A stretch of 64,000 nt of DNA from Pseudonocardia cypriaca (GCF_006717045.1 NZ_VFPH01000001.1:124001-188000), one strand, 5' to 3'; shown: positions 7,645 to 16,718, counted from the stretch's first letter. Notes: generated by a model from the sequence alone, not told the origin. Program-made: numbers and translations.

Positions 7645-8412
7645 TCAGAAGGCGGTGTGGGCCCACCAGTGGTCGAGCAGCGCCCGGTCGCCGGTGATCG
7701 TGAGTCGGGCGTCGTCGGGCGTGGTCCGCCGGGAGAACACCAGCAGCAGGTCGCCCACCGGCGCGGTGATCACCACGTCCGCGTCGGCCGTCCGGCGCTC
7801 CCAGGTCACGCCGCCGGGCTCACGGGTGATCAGCCAGCCCGGCTCGACGTCCGTGGCCCTGAGCTGCAGGGTCTGGCCGTCGCCGCGCAGCTCGCCCAGC
7901 TCGGGCTTCAGGTCCGCCGCGCCGGGCGACGAGATCAGCGAGAGCCCCTCGCTGATCGTCTCGGCGGCCAGGTCCGGGGCGACCGTGAACGGCCGGCCGG
8001 CGGCGGACGCCGCGTCCGCGACGTGCACCGTCGAGTCGGCCAGCATGCGGCGCAACCAGAACCGCGCCGGTACCTCCCCGACGAACGCCCACACCGGCGT
8101 CTCCGGGCCGGCATCGGCGATCGCGGCGACGAGGTCGTCGGCGCTGTCTTGCAGCCACCCCGCCCAGTCCTGCGGATGGCCCGGCTCCGCGTCCCTCGGG
8201 TCCGGCGGGGGAGCGGCCGCGCGGCTGCGCACGAGCCCGGCGCTCCAGCGGTAGGCCTGTCCGATGTGCCCGACGAGATCGCGCACGCGCCACTCCGGGC
8301 ACGTCGGCACCGGGGCCTGGGGGTCGAGGCCCGCCACCGTGCCGGCGAACGCCTCCGTCACCTCGTGCAGCCCGGTGACCAGGCGGTCGACGTCCAACTC
8401 GAGGCTCTGCAT
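7645..8412 (-). CDS. Mycothiol-dependent maleylpyruvate isomerase-family protein
   Basis: About 255 residues with an N-terminal DinB-like/MDMPI helical bundle containing CPEWRVRDLVGHIGQ, the family's metal-binding histidine region. HVADAASAAG comes later, and a C-terminal MDMPI/SCP2-like domain ends near ALLDHWWAH. Relatives use mycothiol or act as detoxification enzymes; the exact substrate cannot be read. The ATG at 8412 is used; a GTG at 8421 in frame is also possible and would coincide with the predicted transcript start, giving a leaderless mRNA. The gene faces a MerR regulator across 54 bp and is its likely target. Confidence 0.78.
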   Translation of the reverse strand: MQSLELDVDRLVTGLHEVTEAFAGTVAGLDPQAPVPTCPEWRVRDLVGHIGQAYRWSAGLVRSRAAAPPPDPRDAEPGHPQDWAGWLQDSADDLVAAIADAGPETPVWAFVGEVPARFWLRRMLADSTVHVADAASAAGRPFTVAPDLAAETISEGLSLISSPGAADLKPELGELRGDGQTLQLRATDVEPGWLITREPGGVTWERRTADADVVITAPVGDLLLVFSRRTTPDDARLTITGDRALLDHWWAHTAF

Positions 8413-8428
8413 CTGATCCACGGGACGT

Positions 8429-8460
8429 ACCGTAGGAGCTCCACCCTGCTGGAGGTTCGA
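8429..8460 (-). promoter_or_regulatory. MerR-type promoter with 20-bp spacer
   Basis: Reading toward the isomerase-like gene, TCGAAC (8460-8455) and TACGGT (8434-8429) are separated by 20 bp, longer than the normal 17. The spacer holds the dyad CTCCA (8439-8443) and TGGAG (8450-8454) around six bases. An over-long spacer with a central dyad is the hallmark of promoters untwisted by MerR-family activators, and a MerR gene starts at 8467 on the other strand. Confidence 0.5.
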
Positions 8461-8466
8461 GCGACT

Positions 8467-9462
8467 GTGACCCAGGACACGCTCGGTATCGGTGACCTCG
8501 CCGCACGCACCGGCGTGCCGGTGCGCACCATCCGGTTCTACTGCGATGAGGGCCTGCTCGACACCCAGCGGAGCGCAGGCGGGCACCGGCGGTTCGCGCC
8601 GTCGGCGGTGGACCGGCTCGGACTGGTGCGGCGGCTGCGCGGGCTCGGGCTCGGGCTGCCCGCGATCGCGGCGGTGCTCCGCGAGGAGCGGTCGATCACG
8701 GAGGCCGTCGCGGCTGAACGCGCCGCCCTCGACGTCGAGCTCGCGGCGCTCGCCTGGCGACGCGCGTCGCTCGCCGCGGTCGAGGAGGCCGCCCCCGCCG
8801 ACCGGGCGGCCCGCCTCGCGCTGCTCGCGGCGGTGCAGGACCACCACGCGGCGCGGGACGCGCTCCTGGGTTTCTGGCACCGCCTGTTCGCCTCCCCGCT
8901 GCCCGCCGACCTCGTCGAGATGTTCCTGGAGGTCAGCGTCCCGGCGCCCCCGGACGTCCCGACCCCGCGCCAGGTGGTGGCGTACGCCGAGATGGTCGCG
9001 CTGGCCGGCGACCCCACCCTCGCCCGCCGCATGCGGGCGAGGGCGCGGGTCAACATCGAGCTGATCTCCGACGAGGCCGAGCTGCTCACCGGGATCGGCG
9101 AGGCGTGCCACCTGGCCCGGCCGCTGGTGCTGGCCGGCCGCCGGCCCGAGCCCGGCCCGTCCCTCGACCGGTACGTGGCCGCCTACGCCACGGTGCGGCG
9201 CACCGGGGACACCCCGCGGTTCCGCCGGGAGCTGCTCGCCACCGCCACCGTCGACCGCGACCCCCGGCTGCGCCGCTACTGGACCCTCGTGGGCGAGGTG
9301 ACGGGCGACCCCGTGACCGTGGGTGTCGCCCAGGCGTGGCTCGTGGACGCGCTGGAACGATCCGTGGTGGGAGGCTCGGTCACGTCCGGGTCGGCCGGCC
9401 GTTCAGCAGAGCCGTCCCCGGTTCCGGTGCCAGCGGCCCCGGCAGGGGAGCTGCGTGGATGA
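8467..9462 (+). CDS. MerR-family transcriptional regulator with a large C-terminal domain
   Basis: A 331-residue regulator. The N-terminal MerR helix-turn-helix is clear (IGDLAARTGVPVRTIRFYCD, about residues 8-27, then GGHRRFAPSAVDRLGLVRRL). It is followed by a helical dimerisation stretch and a roughly 200-residue C-terminal part typical of MerR activators of small-molecule responses in actinomycetes; the ligand is not evident. The GTG at 8467 fits the domain start. Its 3' end overlaps the convergent helicase-like gene by 83 bp, so the last 28 residues (Gly/Ser/Pro-rich) may be poorly constrained. It probably controls the divergent isomerase-like gene. Confidence 0.88.
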   Translation: MTQDTLGIGDLAARTGVPVRTIRFYCDEGLLDTQRSAGGHRRFAPSAVDRLGLVRRLRGLGLGLPAIAAVLREERSITEAVAAERAALDVELAALAWRRASLAAVEEAAPADRAARLALLAAVQDHHAARDALLGFWHRLFASPLPADLVEMFLEVSVPAPPDVPTPRQVVAYAEMVALAGDPTLARRMRARARVNIELISDEAELLTGIGEACHLARPLVLAGRRPEPGPSLDRYVAAYATVRRTGDTPRFRRELLATATVDRDPRLRRYWTLVGEVTGDPVTVGVAQAWLVDALERSVVGGSVTSGSAGRSAEPSPVPVPAAPAGELRG

Positions 9463-11530
9463 CGTGGAGGGTCGTGACGGCGCGGGTCAGGGCGACGTAG
9501 AGGCGCTGGAGCCCGCGGTGTTCGGCTCGGGCGATGTGGGCGGGCTCGACGACGACGACCGTGTCGAACTCGAGCCCCTTGGCGAGGCTGACCGGGGTGA
9601 GGGTCAGCCTCGCCGTCGCCGTGTTCGTGTCGGTACCCAGCACGGTGTGCGGGAGCCCGCTGCCGGAGAGGGCTCGATGGAGCTCGGGGACGTCGTCGTC
9701 GGCGGCGATGAGTCCGGCCGATCCTTCTCGGGCGAGCGCGGCGGCACATGCCGCGACGGCCGCAGCGACCGTCTCCTGCGGCGCGGTCCGGGTGATGTGG
9801 AGGGCGTCGGCGGAGCGGCGGAACGACGCGGGGCCGCGTAGCTGCGGGGCGATGTGCGGCAGCAGGCGGGCGGCGAAGTCGATGACCTGAGCCGGCACGC
9901 GGTAGCCGCGGGTCAGTTCCTCGATCTCCCCGTCCGGGCGGTCGAGGTGGGTGAGGACCGCGTTCCAGTCCTCGACTGCGGAGGGGCTGGTGGCCTGCGC
10001 GAGGTCGCCGAGCACGGTGCAGGAGCGCGCCACGCGGCGGGCGATCGCCCGGATCTGCATCGGGCTGAGGTCCTGGGCCTCGTCGACCACGACGTGGCCG
10101 AGCCGGCCGGGGTGCTGGATCAGCGCTGCGGCCTCGTCGAGCAGGGCCAGGTCGAGGCTGCTCCAGGCCATGGCCCTTACGCTGCGGGGACGGGGTGCGA
10201 GCAGGATCGCGCGCTGCTCGTCGCCGGAGAGGATCCCGTCGGCGGCGCGCGCCAGGTGGTCGCGGTCGGTGAGGAGCTCGACGACCAGGCGGGCGGGATC
10301 GACGGCCGGCCACATCTGCCGGACGGCGCGGCCGATCGCCTGGTGGCGACGCAGCTGGTGCTCGGTGGCGGCCGAGCCCCCGGCGCGCTCCATCCGGCGC
10401 AGCACGAGATGCACGAGTCGCTGGGTCAGCAGCTCTCGACCGGCGCCGTAGTCGAGCCCGCGGGCGAGGATGATGTCGAGCTCCTCCGCCAGCTCCTCCG
10501 CGGCCACTCGCCACGTGCGGTGGTGCTGCCTGACCTCGAGCGCTTCTGCCGGCGGCCGGATGCGGGACCACAGGTGGCGACGGAGGACCTCGGCCATCCG
10601 GGCATCGCCCTTGACCCGCCCGGCCCGCGGATCGTCCTCCCGCTCGACCGGCACACCCGGCCCGGTGAGCTCGTCGACGGTGACCTGTGAGACCTCCACC
10701 TCGCCGAGTGCGGGCAGGACGTTGCGGATGTAGGAGAGGAAGGAGCGGTTGGGGCCGACGACGGCGACCCCGCCGTCCTTCCGCAGCCGTTCCCGCTCGG
10801 TGTAGAGCAAGTAGGCCAGGCGGTGCAGCCCCACGGCGGTCTTCCCGGTGCCGGGCGCACCCTGGATGCACAACGTGCGTTCCAGCGGAGCGCGGACCAG
10901 CCTCATCTGTTCCGGCTGGATCGTGGCGACGATGTCGCGCATCGGCCCGGTGCGAGGACGCTCGATCTCCGCGGCCAGTAGCGTGTTCTCGCCGCCGGAC
11001 GGGCCAGGGCGGTCGAGCGGCTCGTCCTCGAAGGCGGTCAGCAGGCCGCCGTGGTCGAAGCCGTACCGGCGGCGTACCCGGACCCCCATCGGGTCCTCGG
11101 CGCCTGCCTCGTAGAAGGCGCGGGCGAGTTCGGCGCGCCAGTCGACGACCAGGGGTTCACCGTGCTCGTCGCGGACGCCTTTGCGCCCGATGTAGACCCG
11201 GTCACCGGCCCGCGTGCGCGCACCAAAACGGCTGGTGGGGTGGTCGTGGACGGCTCCGGGTGGGTAGTCGAGCCGCCCGAAGAACAGCGGCCCGCCGTCC
11301 CGGTCGGACAGCTCCTCGACCCGTTGGAGGCGGTACCGGCGCAACGCGTGGTTCGAGTACTTGTCCAGGACGGCGTCGCCCTCGCCCGCGCCGGTGGCCA
11401 GCATCGTGCTGACCTCCTCGCGCATGCGGGCCAGCTCGGCGCGGCAGAGGTCGATGTAGGCGCGTTCGGCGCGGATCTCCGGCTCGGCGGGGTCCTGGTC
11501 CGGAACGGTCTGCGACGTGGTCACGAACAT
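9380..11530 (-). CDS. HelD/HelR-type RNA polymerase-associated motor ATPase
   Basis: A 716-residue UvrD/Rep-like superfamily 1 ATPase. The N-terminal coiled coil (about residues 20-60, with YIDLCRAELARMREEV) and the segment REYxGRLDY-like FFGRLDYPPG precede Walker A GAPGTGKT (about 245). The DEAQDLSP Walker B and the C-terminal RLYVALTRA motif VI follow. This layout is that of HelD and HelR, which remove stalled or rifamycin-bound RNA polymerase rather than unwind DNA. HelR-type members give rifamycin tolerance in Streptomyces and Mycobacterium abscessus; I see no rifamycin-associated element upstream, so the drug link is not supported. ATG 11530 has GAGG five bases upstream. It is divergent from a TetR gene. 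Confidence 0.82.
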   Translation of the reverse strand: MFVTTSQTVPDQDPAEPEIRAERAYIDLCRAELARMREEVSTMLATGAGEGDAVLDKYSNHALRRYRLQRVEELSDRDGGPLFFGRLDYPPGAVHDHPTSRFGARTRAGDRVYIGRKGVRDEHGEPLVVDWRAELARAFYEAGAEDPMGVRVRRRYGFDHGGLLTAFEDEPLDRPGPSGGENTLLAAEIERPRTGPMRDIVATIQPEQMRLVRAPLERTLCIQGAPGTGKTAVGLHRLAYLLYTERERLRKDGGVAVVGPNRSFLSYIRNVLPALGEVEVSQVTVDELTGPGVPVEREDDPRAGRVKGDARMAEVLRRHLWSRIRPPAEALEVRQHHRTWRVAAEELAEELDIILARGLDYGAGRELLTQRLVHLVLRRMERAGGSAATEHQLRRHQAIGRAVRQMWPAVDPARLVVELLTDRDHLARAADGILSGDEQRAILLAPRPRSVRAMAWSSLDLALLDEAAALIQHPGRLGHVVVDEAQDLSPMQIRAIARRVARSCTVLGDLAQATSPSAVEDWNAVLTHLDRPDGEIEELTRGYRVPAQVIDFAARLLPHIAPQLRGPASFRRSADALHITRTAPQETVAAAVAACAAALAREGSAGLIAADDDVPELHRALSGSGLPHTVLGTDTNTATARLTLTPVSLAKGLEFDTVVVVEPAHIARAEHRGLQRLYVALTRAVTTLHVIHAAPLPGPLAPEPGTALLNGRPTRT

Positions 11531-11539
11531 CCTCACCTC

Positions 11540-11572
11540 GGAGCAATAGCTAACTCGGTTAAAAGTAGCTCC
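11540..11572. promoter_or_regulatory. Imperfect 33-bp dyad between helR-like gene and TetR gene
   Basis: The outer arms GGAGC (11540-11544) and GCTCC (11568-11572) and the inner arms TAAC (11551-11554) and GTTA (11558-11561) share one centre at 11556. The site is AT-rich compared with its surroundings and lies between the divergent starts at 11530 and 11616. It fits an operator for the adjacent TetR regulator acting on both genes. Confidence 0.45.
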
Positions 11573-11615
11573 TGGGCGAGTTTCTGGCCAAGTCGTATCC
11601 GACTAGGCTCCGACC

Positions 11616-12251
11616 GTGGAGGAACTGGGACTGCGCGAGCGCAAGAAGCGCCGCACCCGGGAGGCGATCACGGACGCGGCCTTCGCCCTCTTCCGGGAGT
11701 CTGGGTTCGACGCCGTCTCGGTCGTCGACATCGCCGCAGCCGCCGAGGTGTCCAAGCCGACCCTGTTCGCCTACTTCCCGACGAAGGAGGACATCGTCCT
11801 GCGCCGGTTCGTCGACGGCGACGGGAGCCCGGCGCTCGTCGTCCGGGAACGCCGGCCGGGCGTGCCCGCGCTGCGGGCCCTGCGGCAGAGCTACCTCGAT
11901 CGACTCGCTCGGCGAGACGTCCTCACCGGTCTGAACGACAGCCCGTCGGCCATCACGTTCCACGACCTGCTGTACTCGACGCCGACCCTGATGGCCCGCC
12001 TGAGCGGCTACATGATCGACCGGGAACGCGACCTCGCCGACGAGCTCCTCGCCTCAGGCGCGGTGAGTGACGGGTTCACCGCCCACATCGCGGCCGCCCA
12101 GGTCTTCGGCACCCAGCGGATCCTCGGCCACCACAACGCCCAGGAGGTCCGTTCCGGGCGCAGCGCCGACGACGCCTACCCCGCGGCGGTCACCCGCGCG
12201 GAGACGGCGTTCGACGTCCTGGAGAACGGCCTGGCGTCCCGCGTCGGCTAG
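11616..12251 (+). CDS. TetR-family transcriptional regulator
   Basis: A 211-residue TetR repressor. Its DNA-binding domain spans about residues 8-55 (ERKKRRTREAITDAAFALF, then VVDIAAAAEVSKPTLFAYFP). The ligand domain has no recognisable subfamily signature. The GTG at 11616 is used. It is divergent from the HelD/HelR-type gene with 85 bp between starts that contain an AT-rich dyad, so autoregulation and control of that gene are likely. Confidence 0.88.
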   Translation: MEELGLRERKKRRTREAITDAAFALFRESGFDAVSVVDIAAAAEVSKPTLFAYFPTKEDIVLRRFVDGDGSPALVVRERRPGVPALRALRQSYLDRLARRDVLTGLNDSPSAITFHDLLYSTPTLMARLSGYMIDRERDLADELLASGAVSDGFTAHIAAAQVFGTQRILGHHNAQEVRSGRSADDAYPAAVTRAETAFDVLENGLASRVG

Positions 12252-12533
12252 CGCTGCGGGCGCCCACTGATCGATGCGGGATGGCGACGATCGCCCTGTC
12301 GTGGGCGCAAAGCGTGCTCTCGCGGCGATCAATGGGGCATCGGGCGGCCGTCCCCGACTGGGGGGCACGGCGGTTGCCGAGGAGACCGTCACCGCCGGGT
12401 GCCTACGCGACTATCCGGTGGTCCCGACCCTCGATCTTCACGGGCGATCACCGGAGGTGAGACGAGCAGCTCGCAGAGCGCCCACCGGGGTCGAGCCGCT
12501 CCACACGTGTCGGCGATCATGTTCGTCCGAAGA
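12252..12533. other. Non-coding stretch between TetR gene and kgd-operon terminator
   Basis: About 280 bases without a convincing gene on either strand. Short open frames lack ribosome binding sites and family resemblance. Short copies of GGCGATC/GCGATC recur (near 12290-12330), but I see no clear structure. Confidence 0.4.
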
Positions 12534-12574
12534 AACGGCACTCTCGTCCCATGGAGCAGGACGAGAGTGCCGTT
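12534..12574 (-). terminator. Strong intrinsic terminator of the kgd operon
   Basis: A perfect 16-bp stem (12534-12549 with 12559-12574, arms beginning AACGGCACTC) around a 9-base loop, three bases after the stop of the small DUF6104-type gene on the minus strand. On that strand the stem is followed by TTTC. It is the obvious 3' end of the kgd transcript. Confidence 0.85.
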
Positions 12575-12577
12575 CGG

Positions 12578-12757
12578 TCAGTCCAGGTCGTCGGCGTCGT
12601 CCCGGGCGAGGAAGCTCGCGATCCGCTCGACGGCGTCCTCGAAGGCGGGATTCAGGTCGACGAACACGCGGAGCCGCTCGGCCAGCCATTCCACGCTGAC
12701 CTGCTCGTCCCCGCGCCGTTCGACGAGCTCCTCGATGCCCCGGTCGGTTGCGTACAC
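12578..12757 (-). CDS. DUF6104-family small protein downstream of kgd
   Basis: A 59-residue acidic protein from the GTG at 12757, with GAGGTAAGG just upstream. It begins VYATDRGIEELVERRGDEQV, continues through WLAERLRVFVDLNPAFEDAV and ends with the acidic run ARDDADDLD. From memory, proteins of this size and sequence sit directly after the 2-oxoglutarate decarboxylase gene in many actinobacteria and are called DUF6104; the role is unknown. The start lies 14 bp after the kgd stop and a strong terminator follows, so it is the last gene of the kgd operon. Confidence 0.82.
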   Translation of the reverse strand: MYATDRGIEELVERRGDEQVSVEWLAERLRVFVDLNPAFEDAVERIASFLARDDADDLD

Positions 12758-12771
12758 CCTTACCTCGTCGA

Positions 12772-15700
12772 TCAGTCGGAAGTGCTCGAGAGAGCCTCGT
12801 CGATCAGGGCGGCCTGCTCCACCTCATGCACCTTCGACGAGCCGGCGGCCGGGGCCGCCATCCGCCTGCGGGACACGCGCCGGAAGCCGACCAGCCGCGG
12901 CAGCATCTCCGGCAGCTCCAGCCCCAAGAACGGCCACGCGCCCTGGTTGGCGGGCTCCTCCTGGACCCAGCGGACGTCCTCGGCGTTCGGGTAGCGGTCG
13001 AGCACGGACGCGAGCTGGCGGTCCGGCACCGGGTACAGCTGCTCGATCCGGACGAGCGCGATGTCGTCGATGCTGCGCTTGTCGCGCACGGCGGCGAGCT
13101 CGTAGTAGATTTTGCCGCTGCACAGCAGGACGCGCCGCACGCCGGTTGCGACGCCGTCGCCGTCGCGGAAGCGCGGGTCGTCGATGACCGGGCGGAACCG
13201 GCCTCCGGTGAAGTCCGACAGCGGGCTCACGACCTGCTTGGCCCGCAGCATCCACTTCGGCGTGAACACCACGAGCGGGCGGCGCACGCCGTCCATCGAG
13301 TGCCTGCGCAGCAGGTGGAAGTAGTTGGCCGGCTCCGTGGGCAGTGCCACCGTCATCGAGCCCTCGGCGCACAGCTGCAGGAACCGCTCGATGCGGCCCG
13401 AGGAGTGGTCCGGGCCCTGGCCCTCGAGCCCGTGCGGCAGCAGCAGCGCGACGTCGGACATCTGGCCCCACTTGGCCTCACCGGACGAGATGAACTCGTC
13501 GATGATCGACTGCGCGCCGTTGACGAAGTCGCCGAACTGGGCCTCCCAGGCCACGAACGCCTCGGGGTTGGCCACCGAGTAGCCGTACTCGAACCCGAGT
13601 GCGGCGAACTCCGACAGCGCCGAGTCGTACGGCAGGAAGCGGTCCTGGTCCTCCGACAGGTTGCGCAGCGGGTAGTACTCCTCGCCGGACTTGCGGTCGA
13701 TGATCACCGAGTGGCGCTGCACGAACGTGCCGCGGCGGGTGTCCTGGCCCGAGATCCGCACCAGCTTGCCGTCCATCACGAGGGAGCCGAGTGCGAGCAG
13801 CTCGCCGAACGCCCAGTCGACGTTGCCCTCGCGCGACATCTGGTAGCGCCGCTGCAGCACCGGCTTGACGCGCTGGTGCACGTTGAAGCCGTCGGGCAGC
13901 TCGACGTGCGCGTCGCCGATGCGGTGGACGACCTCCAGCGAGACCGACGTGTCGAGGTCGGTGGGGACCGACTGCTCCTTCTCCACGGACGGGCTCGGCG
14001 CAGGCGGTGTCTTCTCCAGCTCGCGGACCTCGTTGAAGACGTGCTCCAGCTGGTTGGAGAAGTCCTTGAGCGCGTGCTCTGCCTCGTCGACGGTGATGTC
14101 TCCGCGGCCGATGAGCGACTCGGTGTAGATCTTCCGGACGCTGCGCTTCGCGTCGATGATGTCGTACATCGCCGGCTGGGTCATCGAGGGGTCGTCGCCC
14201 TCGTTGTGGCCGCGACGCCGGTAGCAGATCATGTCGATCACGACGTCGTTGTGCCAGCGCTCGCGGTAGTCCACGGCCAGCTTGGCCACCCAGACGCAGG
14301 CCTCCGGGTCGTCGCCGTTCACGTGGAAGACCGGCGCGTCGATCATCTTCGCGACGTCGGTGGAGTACTGCGACGAGCGCGAGTGCTCGGGCGCGGTGGT
14401 GAACCCGACCTGGTTGTTGATCACCACGTGCACGGTGCCGCCGGTGCGGTACCCGCGCAGCTTGGCGAGGTTGAGCGTCTCCGCGACCACGCCCTGACCG
14501 GCGAACGCGGCGTCGCCGTGCAGCATCAGCGGCAGCACCGTGAAGCCGCCCTCGCCCTTGTCGAGGAGGTCCTGCTTGGCGCGGACGATGCCCTCGAGCA
14601 CCGGGTCGACGGCCTCCAGGTGCGACGGGTTGGACGCCAGCGACACGACCGTCTCGCCGTCACCGAACATCCGGAAGTACTTGCCCTCGGCGCCCAGGTG
14701 GTACTTCACGTCGCCGGAGCCGTGGGCCTGGCCGGGGTCGAGGTTGCCCTCGAACTCGCGGAAGATCTGGCTGATCGGCTTGCCCACGATGTTGGCCAGC
14801 ACGTTGAGGCGGCCGCGGTGCGGCATGCCGATGACGACCTCGTCGAGCTCGTGCTCGGCGGCCTTGTCCAGCACGGCGTCGAGCAGCGGGATCACGGTCT
14901 CGCCGCCCTCGAGCGAGAACCGCTTCTGCCCGACGTACTTGGTCTGCAGGAACGTCTCGAACGCCTCGGCCGCGTTGAGCTTCGACAGGATGTACTTCTG
15001 CTCGGCCTGGTTGGGCTTCTGGTGCGGCACCTCGATCCGCTCCTGCAGCCACGCGCGCTGCTCGGGGTCGGCGATGTGCATGTACTCGGTGCCGATGGTG
15101 CGGCAGTACGCGTCGCGCAGCACGCCGAGCACGTCGCGCAGCTTCATGTGCTGCCTGCCGGCGAACCCGCCGACCGCGAACTCGCGGTCCAGGTCCCACA
15201 GCGTGAGCCCGTGGGACAGGATGTCCAGGTCGGGGTGGCGGCGCTGGCGGTAGTTCAGCGGGTCGGTGTCGGCCATGAGGTGGCCGCGGGTGCGGTGCGC
15301 GTCGATCACCTCGATGACGCGGGCGGTCTTGTCGATCGCGCCCTCGGGGATGTCCTGCACCCACCGCACCGGCTCGTACGGCACCCGCACCGACCGGAAG
15401 ATCTCGTCGTAGAACTCGTCCTCGCCCAGCAGCAGCGCGTGGACGCGGCGCAGGAAGTCGCCGGACTCGGCGCCCTGGATGATCCGGTGGTCGTAGGTGG
15501 ACGTCAGCGTGATGATCTTGCTGACCCCGATCTCGGCCAGCTTCTCGTCGCTCGCCCCCTGGAACTGCGCGGGGTACTCCATCGCGCCGACACCGATGAT
15601 CGCGCCCTGGCCCTGCATCAGCCGCGGCACCGAGTGGTTGGTGCCGAGCGTGCCCGGGTTGGTGAGCGTGATGGTGGTGCCCGCGAAGTCCTCCGCCTGC

Positions 15701-16593
15701 AGCGCGCCTGCGCGCGCCTTGTGCACCATCGCCTCGTAGGCCGCCCAGAACTGGGCGAAGTTCATCGCCTCGCAGCCCTTGATCGAGACGACGACGAGCG
15801 AGCGCTGCCCGTCCTTGCCCGGCAGGTCGATGGCGAGCCCGAGGTTGACGTGGTCGGGCTGCACGACGACGGGCTTGCCGTCCTGCTCGCTGTAGTGGCG
15901 GTTCATCACCGGGAAGTCGGCGAGCGCCTTGACCAGCGCGTACCCGATGAGGTGCGTGAAGGAGACCTTGCCGCCGCGGGTGCGCCGGAGCTGGTTGTTG
16001 ATGACGACGCGGTTGTCGGCGAGCAGCTTCGCCGGGACCGCGCGCACGCTCGTGGCCGTGGGCACGGCGAGCGAGGCGTTCATGTTCTTGACGACCGCGC
16101 CCGCGGCACCGCGCAGCGGGGTGGTGGTGCCGCCCGCGTCGGCGGCGCGCGCGGCGGGACGTGCGGCCTGCGAGGTGCTGCCGGCGGCCGGCTTCGCTCC
16201 GCGGGCGGGCTCGCTGCGCTTGACCGCAGGGCCGCTGCCGTTGGTGCCGCCGGGCGGCGTGGTGGGCGTGAGCGCCTTGCGGTCGGCGGCCCGCGAGCGC
16301 TCACTGGGCTCGGCCGGCTCGGCGGCCGGGGTGGGAGCGGGCGCGGTGGGCGCGTCGGACGGCGGGGACGGCCGGCCGGGCTGCTGTGCGGCCTGCTGGA
16401 CGGAACCGGTGCCTGCCGAGTCGTCGGCGGTGTCGGCGGCAGCGGCGTCGGTCGGTCGGTAGTCCGCGAAGAACTCGTGCCAAGCGGGGTCGACGGTGGA
16501 GGGGTCGTCGAGGAAGCGCTGGTACATCTCCTCGACGAGCCATTCGTTCGGCCCGAACTCGCCTGCTGGACTGGACGTACTGCTGCTGGACAC
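12772..16593 (-). CDS. kgd: Multifunctional 2-oxoglutarate decarboxylase/dehydrogenase (Kgd/OdhA)
   Basis: A 1273-residue TCA-cycle enzyme fusing an E2-type succinyltransferase domain to a thiamine-diphosphate E1 domain, typical of actinobacteria. The N-terminal helix contains GPNEWLVEEMYQRFLDDP; a long Ala/Pro/Thr linker (about residues 45-170) follows. The E2 catalytic DHRIIQGAESGDF lies near 368 and the E1 part carries HRTRGHLMADTDPL. The ThDP/Mg region includes GDAAFAGQGVV (near 690) and HVVINNQVGFTT. The GTG at 16593 has AAGGCGG about nine bases upstream; the open frame extends further but only into antisense-like sequence. In relatives, the FHA protein GarA/OdhI inhibits this enzyme. 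Confidence 0.97.
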   Translation of the reverse strand: MSSSSTSSPAGEFGPNEWLVEEMYQRFLDDPSTVDPAWHEFFADYRPTDAAAADTADDSAGTGSVQQAAQQPGRPSPPSDAPTAPAPTPAAEPAEPSERSRAADRKALTPTTPPGGTNGSGPAVKRSEPARGAKPAAGSTSQAARPAARAADAGGTTTPLRGAAGAVVKNMNASLAVPTATSVRAVPAKLLADNRVVINNQLRRTRGGKVSFTHLIGYALVKALADFPVMNRHYSEQDGKPVVVQPDHVNLGLAIDLPGKDGQRSLVVVSIKGCEAMNFAQFWAAYEAMVHKARAGALQAEDFAGTTITLTNPGTLGTNHSVPRLMQGQGAIIGVGAMEYPAQFQGASDEKLAEIGVSKIITLTSTYDHRIIQGAESGDFLRRVHALLLGEDEFYDEIFRSVRVPYEPVRWVQDIPEGAIDKTARVIEVIDAHRTRGHLMADTDPLNYRQRRHPDLDILSHGLTLWDLDREFAVGGFAGRQHMKLRDVLGVLRDAYCRTIGTEYMHIADPEQRAWLQERIEVPHQKPNQAEQKYILSKLNAAEAFETFLQTKYVGQKRFSLEGGETVIPLLDAVLDKAAEHELDEVVIGMPHRGRLNVLANIVGKPISQIFREFEGNLDPGQAHGSGDVKYHLGAEGKYFRMFGDGETVVSLASNPSHLEAVDPVLEGIVRAKQDLLDKGEGGFTVLPLMLHGDAAFAGQGVVAETLNLAKLRGYRTGGTVHVVINNQVGFTTAPEHSRSSQYSTDVAKMIDAPVFHVNGDDPEACVWVAKLAVDYRERWHNDVVIDMICYRRRGHNEGDDPSMTQPAMYDIIDAKRSVRKIYTESLIGRGDITVDEAEHALKDFSNQLEHVFNEVRELEKTPPAPSPSVEKEQSVPTDLDTSVSLEVVHRIGDAHVELPDGFNVHQRVKPVLQRRYQMSREGNVDWAFGELLALGSLVMDGKLVRISGQDTRRGTFVQRHSVIIDRKSGEEYYPLRNLSEDQDRFLPYDSALSEFAALGFEYGYSVANPEAFVAWEAQFGDFVNGAQSIIDEFISSGEAKWGQMSDVALLLPHGLEGQGPDHSSGRIERFLQLCAEGSMTVALPTEPANYFHLLRRHSMDGVRRPLVVFTPKWMLRAKQVVSPLSDFTGGRFRPVIDDPRFRDGDGVATGVRRVLLCSGKIYYELAAVRDKRSIDDIALVRIEQLYPVPDRQLASVLDRYPNAEDVRWVQEEPANQGAWPFLGLELPEMLPRLVGFRRVSRRRMAAPAAGSSKVHEVEQAALIDEALSSTSD

Positions 16594-16718
16594 GCTTATG
16601 ACCGCCTTGATCGGATCGCATCGTCTTCGCCGAGGACTGCACGCCAGGTTAGTCCTCGCGCTCAGGAGGCGGGTACCGCACAGGGGCGGTGATCGGCTGC
16701 ACCGGTCAAGGGGTCGGT

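Noticed and set aside
7634..7648. CTGAC/GTCAG stem between the methyltransferase and isomerase-like genes
   Set aside because: Only five base pairs and made of the two stop-codon contexts; too weak to call a terminator.
12748..16692. A 1314-codon open frame on the plus strand opposite kgd
   Set aside because: It is antisense to a clear enzyme; the product is low-complexity and rich in His, Arg, Val and Leu, which arises from the GC-rich third positions of kgd. No domain is visible.
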